This document shows, in pieces, positions 1-8,247 of a stretch of DNA of 64,000 nucleotides. The position numbers and the translations under genes were made by a program. This DNA is from an uncultured Afifella sp. (GTDB taxonomy: Bacteria; Pseudomonadota; Alphaproteobacteria; Rhizobiales; Afifellaceae), in assembly GCA_947259045.1 (NCBI GenBank), contig CAMYKZ010000002.1:177239-241238 (forward strand). Reading direction: 5' to 3'. The notes under the pieces were generated by a model. It saw only the letters and a list, made by a program, of their open reading frames with translations. It had not been told where the DNA came from and searched no databases. The first letter of the stretch is position 1. Each line of letters starts with the position of its first letter.

Positions 1-100
1 AACAATCTCAATCAGCAAAGGCACGCCTGTCAATCGCCGATCGGCCGCACCCTGCTCCGCCTGCAGCGAATGCGACAGAGCCATGGATTGATCGCACGGT

Positions 101-787
101 ATGAATGCCCTATCTGCCGGAAGCTGGAATGTTTTGCACCGGAGCAATACCCTGTCCGATATTTTTCTCAATCACGGCCCCGACGCCTATGCGCTGGCGG
201 ACTGGCGAAGAAGGATCAGTACGCTTTATGGCCAGGTGCGCGACACGCCCTCGCCGTCCAAAGCATGGCAGGTCTGGCAGCATGGCCGCGACGATCTGTT
301 CCGCAATCATGCCATGTCGCCGCTGCCTTCGGACCAGCGGCAGGGATTTTCCAACATTGCCTGTTACGATTATGACAAGGCGCTTCGGTTTTCCGTCGGT
401 CTGGACAATATCGAAAATCCTCCGAAGGTCGACTTTGATCTCGGTGCCGACGGCCGCACGCGGATGCGACCCACAGCGCGCACATCCGGCCTCAGCGACA
501 GGTTGGGCGCAGAACTGACGGTTTTCTGGATCGACGGCTATGGCGGCGGTCTCTTCGTTCCGTTTGCAGATAGTACGAGCGGAACGGAAACCTATGGCGG
601 CGGCCGCTATCTGATCGATACGATCAAGGGCGCAGATCTGGGGCTGGACAAGGACGGCCGGCTGATCCTCGATTTCAACTTCGCCTACAATCCGTCCTGT
701 TCCTATTCGCCGGATTATGTCTGCCCGTTGTCGCCGGCGGAAAACAGGCTGGAAGTAGCGGTTCCCGCCGGCGAACGGCTTGGCTGA
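101..787 (+). CDS. DUF1684 family protein
   Basis: A 228-residue soluble protein of the DUF1684 family, whose biochemical role is unknown. The C-terminal third carries the family's signature: a GGGRYLID stretch, then FNFAYNPSCSYS at about residues 192-203, a second Cys-Pro (VCPL), the PxENRL motif and a final AGE. These residues are typical of the family and argue that the C-terminus is complete. No signal peptide or membrane segment is visible. The ATG at 101 has no convincing ribosome binding site, so the start is the weakest part of the call. It converges on a DUF992 gene, with a hairpin between them that favours termination of the opposite strand. Confidence 0.82.
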   Translation: MNALSAGSWNVLHRSNTLSDIFLNHGPDAYALADWRRRISTLYGQVRDTPSPSKAWQVWQHGRDDLFRNHAMSPLPSDQRQGFSNIACYDYDKALRFSVGLDNIENPPKVDFDLGADGRTRMRPTARTSGLSDRLGAELTVFWIDGYGGGLFVPFADSTSGTETYGGGRYLIDTIKGADLGLDKDGRLILDFNFAYNPSCSYSPDYVCPLSPAENRLEVAVPAGERLG

Positions 788-810
788 CATCCAGGTTTCC
801 GGTCTGTCAA

Positions 811-838
811 CAAAAACGGCCGGTCAGTAACCGGCCGT
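811..838 (-). terminator. Rho-independent terminator of the first DUF992 gene
   Basis: A perfect 9-bp stem (816-824 with 830-838, stem ACGGCCGGT) closes a 5-nt loop. Read on the minus strand it is followed at once by a run of five T (811-815 complement), placing it about 27 bases after the DUF992 stop at 865. On the plus strand no T-run follows. Confidence 0.6.
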
Positions 839-864
839 CGTGAACGCGCAGAGGATTTTTTCGG

Positions 865-1296
865 CTATTCGACCGGCCGGAGCTGGAAGAAGGAAATGCC
901 CGGATCGATGGCGCTGCCTCGGGCCTGCAGGATGAGGCTCTTCTTGCCTTCGCCATAAAGCGATCCGGCGCTCAGTCCGGCAACGCCTGCAAGATAATCG
1001 CCCGACAGGCCGCCCTTCTTGTAAGCGCCTGTGGATTTCAGCGCCAGCACGTCCCACTGGACGTTTGCCGTACGATTGATTGCGCTCTGGTTGACCAGCG
1101 CGAAGTAGAGTTCGACCGGGCCGCCTGAAAAGGATTGAAACTTGCAAAGCACAGCGTTTGGAGCAGCCCCTTGCGCAAAGGCGCATTCCAGATCGCCGAC
1201 CGCCTGATATTTCCCGGCCGCAAGCGCCGGCACAGACAGAGATACCGAAAGCGCGGCAATCAGCGCCGAAGCCAGTTTCGAAACAACTTTATTCAT
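865..1296 (-). CDS. Secreted DUF992 family protein (copy 1)
   Basis: A 143-residue exported protein of the DUF992 family, common in Hyphomicrobiales and of unknown function. Residues 1-27 form a clear signal peptide ending in PALAA. The mature part has the family's two cysteines (C38 and C51), likely a disulfide, and ends with the family-like FFQLRPVE. I start at 1296 rather than 1311 because a GAGGAG ribosome binding site sits 8 bases before this ATG. A strong terminator follows. A second, more divergent DUF992 gene lies about 150 bases upstream on the same strand, so the pair is probably an old tandem duplication. Confidence 0.85.
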   Translation of the reverse strand: MNKVVSKLASALIAALSVSLSVPALAAGKYQAVGDLECAFAQGAAPNAVLCKFQSFSGGPVELYFALVNQSAINRTANVQWDVLALKSTGAYKKGGLSGDYLAGVAGLSAGSLYGEGKKSLILQARGSAIDPGISFFQLRPVE

Positions 1297-1439
1297 GAAC
1301 GGTCTCCTCACAAGCAGCGCGCCGTCAAACCTTGCGGTGCTTAACGATATATTGTGCCGATGACCGGATTTTCGCAGGATTTTATGTCAAAAGGGTAAAC
1401 AGAGACCCGTAAGCAACTGTTGTATCAACAAAATTCCGA

Positions 1440-1904
1440 TCACAACGACCGGAGCTGAAATACTGATATGCCAGCGGCCAGGTTAAGACCTTCCTGGCCC
1501 TGGATACTCAGCGGTTGCAGGATGAACCCACTCTTTGTGTTGCCCACCAGCGCATTGGCGCCGATACCGGCTCCGGCTGTGATTTCGGCCGATACGCCCC
1601 GGTAATCGCCATCGAGGCCGCCGGGCCGATAGCCGCCCGGTGTCGGCGCAAGAACCAGCCATTTGACAAACGAACCATCGGTCGTGCCGATATCGAGGCC
1701 GAACCGTTCGACGACACCGAAATAGGCCTCCACCTCGCCCGATGCGGGCGTGAATTCGCATTTCAGGTCTTTGATGGAACCGAAGACGGAACCGGAGCCC
1801 GGCCCGATGACGCAGTCCAGGGTGCCGACCTGAAACCGTTCACCGGCAGCCGATGCAGAAAAGCATAGCGCCATCAGCGTCCATGCGCTCAGAAAAACCT
1901 TCAT
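1440..1904 (-). CDS. Secreted DUF992 family protein (copy 2)
   Basis: A 154-residue secreted DUF992 paralogue. The signal peptide covers about residues 1-19, and C31 and C49 correspond to the cysteine pair of copy 1. The C-terminus (SVFQLRSL) matches the family's SFFQLRP-type end. Start 1904 follows a GGAG site; the longer open frame upstream to 2117 lacks coding character and has no signal peptide. About 140 bases separate it from copy 1, with no obvious terminator, so co-transcription is possible. Function is unknown. Confidence 0.83.
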   Translation of the reverse strand: MKVFLSAWTLMALCFSASAAGERFQVGTLDCVIGPGSGSVFGSIKDLKCEFTPASGEVEAYFGVVERFGLDIGTTDGSFVKWLVLAPTPGGYRPGGLDGDYRGVSAEITAGAGIGANALVGNTKSGFILQPLSIQGQEGLNLAAGISVFQLRSL

Positions 1905-2102
1905 AACCCGTCTCCAACCTGACAAATGCAAACCCGAATTGCCGCCCCTGCGGCCAACCGTACGCGCAACCGAAGCAAAGCGGAAACGGATTTGCTTTGC
2001 TCCGGCGCGAAAATGGCCTATCTGCTGCTTTAGCCGGACGTTAAGACAAGTGCGCTCTAACGTCGGCACATTTTCGATAACACCAGACAGACGGACGATA
2101 TC

Positions 2103-2148
2103 ATGCCTTCTCTTCAAGAGATGCTCGCTTCAAAACCGATCCTTCGAA
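2103..2148 (+). other. 5' remnant of the homocysteine methyltransferase gene, out of frame
   Basis: An ATG at 2103 begins a peptide MPSLQEMLASKPIL that looks like the normal N-terminus of this methyltransferase subfamily. It then runs out of frame relative to the main reading frame, which resumes as FEMGLVAGDAP at 2143-2175. In relatives, as I recall them, about 11 residues including the DGATGT motif join the two parts. The spacing (46 nt instead of 78) fits loss of about 32 nt. Confidence 0.55.
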
Positions 2149-3069
2149 ATGGGGCTTGTCGCCGGCGATGCACCGGAAATGTGGAACATTGACGATCCGG
2201 ACAAGGTCACCGGCCTGCACCAGGATTTTGTCGATGCCGGCTCCGATATCATCCTGACCAATACGTTCGGCGCCAACCGCGACCGGCTGAAGCTGCACAA
2301 TGCGCAGGACCGGGCCTACGAACTCAACAAGGCCGGCGCCGAACTGGCGCGTGCGGTCGCCGACAAGGCCGGCCGGCCTGTCGTCGTTGCCGGTTCCGTC
2401 GGTCCGTTGGGCGAGCTGTTTGAACCGATGGGCGCGCTCAATGATGAAAGCGCGCTTGAAGCTTTTACCGAACAGGCGCGCGGCCTCAAGGATGGCGGCG
2501 CCGATATCTGCTGGATCGAAACCATGTCGTCGGATCAGGAAATGCGCGCAGCCGCCCTCGGCGCCATTGCAGCCGGCATCGCCTACACCGCCACCGCCAG
2601 TTTTGACACTGCCGGCATGACGATGATGGGCATCGCACCGGCCGCATTGGGTTCGATCTTTGCCGACCTGACTGAGCCGCCGGTGGCGATCGGCGCCAAT
2701 TGCGGCGTTGGCGCATCCGATCTGCTGGTCTCCGTGCTCGGCATCAGCGAAGGCGCGCCGGATCAGACCGTTATCGCCAAGGCCAATTGCGGCATCCCGC
2801 AGGTGCGCGGGGACCATGTCCATTATTCCGGAACGCCGGAACTGATGGCCGATTATGCCCGCCTTGCCGCCGATGCCGGCGTGCGCATTATCGGCGGCTG
2901 CTGCGGCACCAGCATTACCCATCTGGCAGCCATGCGCGCGGCGATCGATGATTACACGCCGGGCGACCGGCCGGACCGGGCGCTGATTGAAGACAAGCTT
3001 GGTGCGCTCGCCGCTCCGCCGGCGGAAGGCCGCGTGCGGGAACGGTCATCGCGCCGCAGGCGCGCCTGA
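2149..3069 (+). CDS. Betaine-homocysteine S-methyltransferase-like protein, N-terminus disrupted
   Basis: A homocysteine S-methyltransferase (BHMT/MetH-N family, TIM barrel). From the ATG at 2149 there are 306 residues. The zinc-binding cysteines are present: C185 in an NCG motif and C251-C252 in a GGCCGT motif. The family's first barrel strand with its DG motif is missing, because the expected N-terminus lies just upstream in another frame. The product may be non-functional, may start at 2149, or the gap may be an assembly error. The C-terminus ends in a basic tail (ERSSRRRRA) that resembles tails on other one-carbon proteins here. It likely belonged to the corrinoid/betaine demethylation pathway, transferring methyl groups to homocysteine. 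Confidence 0.7.
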   Translation: MGLVAGDAPEMWNIDDPDKVTGLHQDFVDAGSDIILTNTFGANRDRLKLHNAQDRAYELNKAGAELARAVADKAGRPVVVAGSVGPLGELFEPMGALNDESALEAFTEQARGLKDGGADICWIETMSSDQEMRAAALGAIAAGIAYTATASFDTAGMTMMGIAPAALGSIFADLTEPPVAIGANCGVGASDLLVSVLGISEGAPDQTVIAKANCGIPQVRGDHVHYSGTPELMADYARLAADAGVRIIGGCCGTSITHLAAMRAAIDDYTPGDRPDRALIEDKLGALAAPPAEGRVRERSSRRRRA

Positions 3070-3144
3070 AACCGAGCGCATTTGACGGCAGGCAGCATGG
3101 CGGGCATGAGTTCTCCTTGAAACCTTTCAGGGAGAAACGCAAAA

Positions 3145-3549
3145 ATGGCGACTGTCAAACTGCCGGACGACCCGGAAGCCGATCCACGGATCAAGGCTGT
3201 CTTCGACGATATCCGCGCCACCCGCGGCAGCGATTTCATCAACAATCTCTGGCTCTATCTGGCCTTCGATCCGCAACTGCTGGAAGAGGTCTGGCGCGAT
3301 GTGCGCGACGTCATGGCCAAACCGTCGCTGATCGACCCGAAGACCAAGGAAATGATCTACCTTGCCGTATCCGTCGCCAACGCCTGCACCTATTGCGTCC
3401 ATTCCCATACAGCCGCGGCCAAAGCCAAGGGCATGAGCGAGGCGGAACATGCCGAACTGCTCCGGATCATCACCACCGCCGGACGGACCAACCATCTGCT
3501 GAACGGGATGCAGGTGCCGGTCGATGATGTATTTGATGCCGGCGGGTAA
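3145..3549 (+). CDS. AhpD-like carboxymuconolactone decarboxylase family protein
   Basis: A 134-residue CMD/AhpD-fold protein. The redox motif CTYC (81-84) followed by V-H86-S-H88 is the AhpD-type active site, which in characterised members reduces peroxides. The helix-rich N-terminal half and length fit the family. A good AGGGAGAA ribosome binding site precedes the ATG. It follows the methyltransferase gene by 75 bases in the same direction, so the two may be co-transcribed. The substrate cannot be inferred; a role in protecting oxygen-sensitive corrinoid chemistry is only a guess. Confidence 0.85.
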   Translation: MATVKLPDDPEADPRIKAVFDDIRATRGSDFINNLWLYLAFDPQLLEEVWRDVRDVMAKPSLIDPKTKEMIYLAVSVANACTYCVHSHTAAAKAKGMSEAEHAELLRIITTAGRTNHLLNGMQVPVDDVFDAGG

Positions 3550-3956
3550 ACATGACAGACACTCTTGCGGCGTATGCTCCCGCTTCATAGAGATTTATTC
3601 GACATCAAACCTTGAACCTTTATCGCCGACAGACCGTCTGACAGGACAAGTACCGGGAACAGGCTGGCGCGAGAGTTCCGCGTTCACTGTCGTCAGCCGC
3701 ATCATCCCGCCTTTTCGATATCCCCGACCGGGAGATCGACAGGAGCAGCATGCATTGTCCTGCGTACCGCTTGCTGCAGTGAGCTGCCGGATGCGTATCT
3801 TCCGGCAGCTCATATTCTTGCCGACCGGGTTCGATCCCCACCCGGTCTTCCATCCCGCCACGGCCGAACGTATCGCCGCTATCCCGCGCCTTGATCGGCC
3901 AATATTCACCGGCTAGCGTTTCATCTCAGAGGCGATCTTTCAGGAGGTTTGACACC
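3550..3956. other. Intergenic region with two hairpins, possible small RNA
   Basis: About 400 bases without a convincing protein gene. It holds two adjacent perfect inverted repeats (3780-3812 and 3823-3847). The second has a TTCGATCCCC loop that superficially recalls a tRNA T-loop, but no cloverleaf can be built. A short transcript ending at the first hairpin is possible. Confidence 0.3.
3780..3820 (+). terminator. Strong hairpin followed by a T-rich stretch
   Basis: A perfect 12-bp stem (3780-3791 with 3801-3812, TGAGCTGCCGGA) closes a 9-nt loop and is followed by TATTCTTG. It lies about 230 bases after the AhpD-like gene, so it may end that transcript or an independent small RNA. Confidence 0.4.
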
Positions 3957-4835
3957 GTGAACCGGCACCATGCTTCGCAGAAATCCGTCGCCCCTCGGGC
4001 TATCGCCACCCAGATTGCCGCGATTTCTGCAGTCGGACTTGCAATTGTCATTGTTTCGTTTGCGATCGGCCTCAGCATGCTGACTGTTGTCGGACCGGTA
4101 TTGGTTGCCGCCGGACTGTGGCTCATTGTTCAGGGACTCAAGGACAGGGCCGATCATCGCGCCGTCGCGCGGGCGATTCGACTGGAACAGCCCAGACAGG
4201 GGCAATGGACGGCTGTCAGCGGAAAGGCTGTTTCGCTTGGACGCAAACCGGCGGATCCTCGCGATATTCTTGCCTTTCGGTATCAGATTTTCGACGTGAC
4301 GCGTGGAAAATCCAAGTCCGGCAGAACGGGGTCGAAATCGCTGGTTCCCCGCTATGACGGTTATTTTCTGGCGCCGACCGGGATCAAATCGCGCTTCGGT
4401 ACCGTGCAATTGTTCGGGTTCCCGGATCTGATCCATCTGGACAAGAAAGGCCTGCCGAATGACGTGCTTGTCCGCTCCAAGGAAAAGGCCGAATTGAAGC
4501 CGGAATTTTTACCCGGGTTTGCCGCAAGGATGCTGGTATCGACCCAAATCCGGGACAGGTTCGACGCCGCCATCAAATATTCCAACGAAGAAAGCACAAG
4601 CGAAGGAACGAGCAAATTCTGGCAATTGCGGCCGGACGAAGAGGTCTGCGTCTTCGGGGTCTGGAAAAACCGCGCGCTGTTTCCCAGTTCCAATCGCCCG
4701 AGGGGCCTTCCGGTTTATGCCGGAACCGCTGAAGAGGTTCACCAAAGGCTCAAGGAGGACAGTTCCGCTTTCATGATCATCGGTGCATTCATCATTCTTC
4801 TTGTTGCGGCATGGGCCCTTTGGACACTGATCTGA
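3957..4835 (+). CDS. Membrane protein of unknown function with N- and C-terminal transmembrane segments
   Basis: A 292-residue protein I do not recognise with certainty. Two hydrophobic segments lie near the N-terminus (about residues 18-40 and 44-61) and one at the extreme C-terminus (about 270-291). They enclose a soluble domain of about 200 residues. That layout resembles GIDE-type membrane proteins (TM, soluble domain, TM), but I cannot confirm the family. The GTG at 3957 is chosen because an AGGAGG site sits 8 bases upstream; the longer frame from 3891 has no such support. It converges on the histidine kinase gene. Confidence 0.7.
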   Translation: MNRHHASQKSVAPRAIATQIAAISAVGLAIVIVSFAIGLSMLTVVGPVLVAAGLWLIVQGLKDRADHRAVARAIRLEQPRQGQWTAVSGKAVSLGRKPADPRDILAFRYQIFDVTRGKSKSGRTGSKSLVPRYDGYFLAPTGIKSRFGTVQLFGFPDLIHLDKKGLPNDVLVRSKEKAELKPEFLPGFAARMLVSTQIRDRFDAAIKYSNEESTSEGTSKFWQLRPDEEVCVFGVWKNRALFPSSNRPRGLPVYAGTAEEVHQRLKEDSSAFMIIGAFIILLVAAWALWTLI

Positions 4836-4891
4836 TTTGCCGGACCCTGTCTGTTTCCTGATCCTTTGTTCCGCCGACGATCCCCAGCAAT

Positions 4892-6523
4892 TCAGCAACG
4901 GCTTGCGGCCGCCTGGTCGTGTTCAGAAACCGCTTCATCCAGTGCTTTACGGATGATCATTGCCAGATCGGACATCTTGAAAGGTTTTGCAAGAAACGCA
5001 CAGGAAACCAGTTCGTCAATCTGCCGGGTCAGAGCGGCCTCGGCAAATCCGGAGGTCAGAACGAAACGGAGTTCCGGGTATTTGGCTTTCGCGACGGCGG
5101 CCAGATCTGTACCGGTCATGCCATGGGGCATGACGATATCGGTAAACACCAGCGCGATGTCCCCTCGTCTGGCGAGCATTGCAAGCGCCTCCATGCCATT
5201 CTCTGCCTGCAAAACCAGATATCCAAGCGCTTCCAGCATCGACACGGAAACATCCCGGACTGCTTCATTATCTTCAACGACAAGGATTGTTTCGTGCCCT
5301 GCGGGATAGTCTTCGCGGTGGGTGCCGGTGGTCGGTTCCATGTCAGCAACAGACGTGGTTTCGCGCGGCAGGTAAATCGTAACCGTCGTCCCGTATCCTT
5401 CCATACTGTGAAGATCGACATGGCCGAGGGATTGCTTTGCAAAGCCGAAAACCATGCTGAGACCAAGTCCGCTTCCCTGCCCGACATCCTTGGTTGTGAA
5501 AAACGGCTCAAACACCTGGGCCAGGATATCCTCCGGCATTCCGGTGCCGGAGTCGGAAACGGAAACGGCGAAATATTCACCCGGCCCAACGTCCGGGTAG
5601 GCCTCGGCATATCGGGCATCAAGCGTGACATTTGACGTTTCGATAGTCAGTTCACCGCCATCAGGCATAGCATCGCGCGCATTGACGGCCAGGTTCAGGA
5701 TTGCCATTTCCAACTGGTTTGAATCGACGTTGATCAACCATCCGCGATCACACAGGCTGGTCTTGAGCTCGATGTTTTCTCCGATCGACCTATGCAACAA
5801 TTCCGTCATGCCGATGATATGGCTGTTGGGATCACTGACTTCAGCCTGCAGGATCTGGCGGCGGGAAAAAGCAAGCAGCCGCTGTGTCAGTTGCGCTCCG
5901 CGTTGCGCAGCCTGCATCGCACTCGCGGTCCTGCGCTGGGCTTTTTCATTACCCGAAACCTCTCGTTCAAGAAGCTGGAGGTTGCCAAGAACGATTGCCA
6001 GCAGATTGTTGAAATCATGGGCAAGCCCGCCTGTCAGCTGTCCGACAGCTTCCATTTTCTGGGCCTGCATCAACCTCTGTTCTGCCTCTTTTTGCAGGGT
6101 GAGATCGAGTATCTGCGCCACAGTATATAGCGGCTGACCGTGCTCATCGCGAATCAAGGCGACGCTGAGCAGGATCGGCATCACTTTTCCGTCTTTGCGA
6201 ATGTAGCGCTTCGGCATCTGAAACGATGGAATGGTGCCATCCAGCAACTGGTCCATGAACGCCATATCGGCTTCCAGGTCATCCGGATGTGTTATCGTCT
6301 GAAAATCCGTGTCCAGAAGCTCTTCTTCCGTATAACCCAACATCGTGCAAAGGGCAGCGTTGACCTTCAGCCACCGTCCGTTCGGCTTGTTTAGACCCAT
6401 GCCGTGCGGAGCAGTCGCAAAGGCGGCACGGAAGCGTGCCTCGCTTTCGCGAAGCGCCAGGATCGAGTCTTCGCTCACCGGAAGCCGCTTCGGTTCAGCC
6501 TGCAGGGTCTGACCGCTGGGCAT
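4892..6523 (-). CDS. Hybrid sensor histidine kinase (PAS-HisKA-HATPase-REC)
   Basis: A 543-residue soluble hybrid kinase. A PAS domain spans about residues 22-145, followed by a HisKA domain with phospho-accepting H169 in [11 protein letters not shown]. The HATPase has its N-box [10 protein letters not shown] (277-286) and G-boxes at about 325-355. A C-terminal receiver domain has D462 in TDIVMP and a conserved Lys (KPF, about 513). There is no transmembrane segment, so it probably senses a cytoplasmic signal through PAS. No response regulator gene is adjacent; phosphate may pass from the receiver to an unlinked phosphotransfer protein. The start is only weakly supported by its ribosome binding site. 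Confidence 0.9.
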   Translation of the reverse strand: MPSGQTLQAEPKRLPVSEDSILALRESEARFRAAFATAPHGMGLNKPNGRWLKVNAALCTMLGYTEEELLDTDFQTITHPDDLEADMAFMDQLLDGTIPSFQMPKRYIRKDGKVMPILLSVALIRDEHGQPLYTVAQILDLTLQKEAEQRLMQAQKMEAVGQLTGGLAHDFNNLLAIVLGNLQLLEREVSGNEKAQRRTASAMQAAQRGAQLTQRLLAFSRRQILQAEVSDPNSHIIGMTELLHRSIGENIELKTSLCDRGWLINVDSNQLEMAILNLAVNARDAMPDGGELTIETSNVTLDARYAEAYPDVGPGEYFAVSVSDSGTGMPEDILAQVFEPFFTTKDVGQGSGLGLSMVFGFAKQSLGHVDLHSMEGYGTTVTIYLPRETTSVADMEPTTGTHREDYPAGHETILVVEDNEAVRDVSVSMLEALGYLVLQAENGMEALAMLARRGDIALVFTDIVMPHGMTGTDLAAVAKAKYPELRFVLTSGFAEAALTRQIDELVSCAFLAKPFKMSDLAMIIRKALDEAVSEHDQAAASRC

Positions 6524-6873
6524 ATGACTGATAAAACTGGATCTTTCACGTCAGGCACTCGATATACTTCTTCTTGTCGATTGAGTCAGGCCAGCGAATC
6601 GCGGCAGATTGCATACGACGGATGGTGAAGAGTAACCAAAGAAACTAAACCAATTGACAACAGGGTCGTGCTGGAACGTTCTGGGAACCATTGATCTGCC
6701 GGCAGCAGCTTGGCGATTTTGGGGCGCTCAGCCGGAGTGAGAGCAATCTGAATATCTTGATGAGCCGTGCGTCCTGCCGGACCCCGCACAGGCGGCCGAA
6801 TGCCGCTGGACAGAAGATCGGCGATCTTCCATTCTGTTTCCCGATCGGCAACAGACAATCCGGAGGACGCCCG
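6524..6873. promoter_or_regulatory. Intergenic region between the divergent kinase and dioxygenase genes
   Basis: About 350 bases separating divergent genes, so both promoters should lie here. A TTGACA at 6654-6659 is a perfect -35 hexamer for the plus strand, but no good -10 follows at normal spacing. I see no other structure. Confidence 0.25.
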
Positions 6874-7671
6874 ATGACCCTCACCGAACGGGAAATCACC
6901 GAATTCGACGAAAACGGCTATCTGTTCATGCCGTCCTGTTTTTCGGAAGACGAAATCCAGGTGCTGCGCGACGAAGCGGAGGAGATCTACAAGTCCGACC
7001 GCAAGGAAGTCTGGCGCGAAGACAGCGGCGCGCCGCGAACAGCCTTTGCCGCCCACACCTACAACGAAGCCTTCCGGCTGCTTGGCGCCCATCCCAGGCT
7101 GATCGAACCGGTCAGTCAGCTGTTCGGCGAGAGCGTCTACATGCACCAGTACAAAATCAACGCCAAGGCGCCGTTCGATGGCGCCGTCTGGCAGTGGCAT
7201 CAGGATTACGGCACTTGGGCGCGCGACGACGGCATGCCGGAACCGCGGGCGATGAACATTGCCGTGTTCCTGGATGAAGTGATGCCGATCAACGGGCCGC
7301 TGATGTTCATTCCCAAAAGCCACAAGGCCGGCACACTTGAGGCGTCGCACGACACCACGACGACATCCTACCCGCTGTGGACGCTGGACAACGCAATGGT
7401 GACCGAACTGGCCGATGCCGGCGGCATTATTGCGCCGACGGGACCTGCGGGCTCGGTGATGATGTTCCACGGCAATCTGGTCCATGCCAGCCCGCCCAAC
7501 ATCACACCCTATCCGCGCAAAATCGTCTATCTGACGCTGAATGCGGTCTCAAACCACATCACCAAATACACCCGCGAGGAGTGGATCGCCCACCGCGATT
7601 TCACGCCGATCGAGGCCGTCAGAGACGATGCACTGCTGGAATATGCGAGGGCGCGGAAGAAGGCGGCGTAA
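6874..7671 (+). CDS. Phytanoyl-CoA dioxygenase (PhyH) family Fe(II)/2-oxoglutarate oxygenase
   Basis: A 265-residue non-haem iron oxygenase. The iron triad is visible: H109 and D111 in WHQDYG and H204 in GNLVHAS, with R215 as the likely 2-oxoglutarate anchor. The core NGPLMFIPKSHK is shared with ectoine hydroxylase and other PhyH hydroxylases. Start 6874 is preceded by GGAGGA. The overall layout (HQ-KIN, WHQD, NGPL-IP-SHK) is EctD-like, but EctD is about 40 residues longer, so I do not assign it. Phosphonate hydroxylases such as PhnY are also PhyH proteins, which is relevant to the PbfA-like and PhnCDE genes here. The substrate is unknown. Confidence 0.82.
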   Translation: MTLTEREITEFDENGYLFMPSCFSEDEIQVLRDEAEEIYKSDRKEVWREDSGAPRTAFAAHTYNEAFRLLGAHPRLIEPVSQLFGESVYMHQYKINAKAPFDGAVWQWHQDYGTWARDDGMPEPRAMNIAVFLDEVMPINGPLMFIPKSHKAGTLEASHDTTTTSYPLWTLDNAMVTELADAGGIIAPTGPAGSVMMFHGNLVHASPPNITPYPRKIVYLTLNAVSNHITKYTREEWIAHRDFTPIEAVRDDALLEYARARKKAA

Positions 7672-7696
7672 GCGGCTCTAGCTGGATCAAGGAGCG

Positions 7697-8128
7697 ATGA
7701 AGAACAGCAAGTCATCGATTGATTTTTCTGCGCAGTTCGGAGGTAACGATGCTGCGGCAGCGGTACTGGATCACTTCAAGGCTCTCAAGTTTGCAGCCAA
7801 GGGCCTGGCAATTGAAGGATTCCCATTCCCCGAATTGACTTTCATTCTCCGGGTAGACGGAGAGGTGAATCAATACGGGTTCTCGGGATTGGCGAATATC
7901 GATGTCGACAGAGACGGAGAGTACCTCTCCGTCGATATCGGAATTACCGAACGCGACCGGGATGATCTGGAAAACAGGATCATAAACGCGCTCCTGGCCA
8001 GTCCTGAAACAATCGCGTCTGCTTCCGCCAGGCACAGGATACCAGAGTTTGATGCGGATGTTTTGGTGTCGCCTTTGGATCTGCTCAGCGAGCGTTATTC
8101 AGAATCGCTTCCCTCGCGCTCAAGCTGA
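7697..8128 (+). CDS. Hypothetical protein
   Basis: A 143-residue acidic, probably cytoplasmic protein that I do not recognise. An AAGGAG ribosome binding site precedes the ATG, and it follows the dioxygenase gene by only 25 bases, so co-transcription is likely. It has a mixed alpha/beta look with alternating hydrophobics around residues 46-80. There is no signal peptide, membrane segment or cysteine. Base use is slightly less GC-rich than its neighbours, which may point to a recent arrival. A small immunity-type protein is possible, but nothing in the sequence shows it. Confidence 0.6.
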   Translation: MKNSKSSIDFSAQFGGNDAAAAVLDHFKALKFAAKGLAIEGFPFPELTFILRVDGEVNQYGFSGLANIDVDRDGEYLSVDIGITERDRDDLENRIINALLASPETIASASARHRIPEFDADVLVSPLDLLSERYSESLPSRSS

Positions 8129-8158
8129 AACCCATCAATTCATTCTCAAAATCGCACC

Positions 8159-8191
8159 AAAGAAAACGCCGCCGGATCAAGTCCAGCGGCG
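8159..8191 (-). terminator. Terminator of the sigma factor-VWA operon
   Basis: On the minus strand a 10-bp stem (8191-8182 with 8176-8167, one T-G wobble) is followed directly by GTTTTCTTT-like T-rich sequence, about 57 bases after the VWA stop. A second small palindrome, GGTCTC-TT-GAGACC, sits at 8191-8204. Confidence 0.5.
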
Positions 8192-8247
8192 GTCTCTTGA
8201 GACCGGACAGGTGGGAGACCCCTGCCCGGCCCGGCTTTGAACCGAAC

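Noticed and set aside
40..100. A gene start upstream of DUF1684 at the left edge
   Set aside because: The short overlapping frames there have no family features or ribosome binding sites.
110..790. 226-residue open frame on the minus strand
   Set aside because: It mirrors the DUF1684 gene, whose plus-strand product carries clear family motifs.
3821..3850. TTCGATCCCC motif resembling a tRNA T-loop
   Set aside because: No acceptor, D or anticodon arm can be folded around it. The bases form a simple 8-bp hairpin instead.
6874..7671. Assignment of the PhyH oxygenase as EctD ectoine hydroxylase
   Set aside because: It is about 40 residues shorter than EctD and no ectoine synthesis genes are present. 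I kept the family call only.
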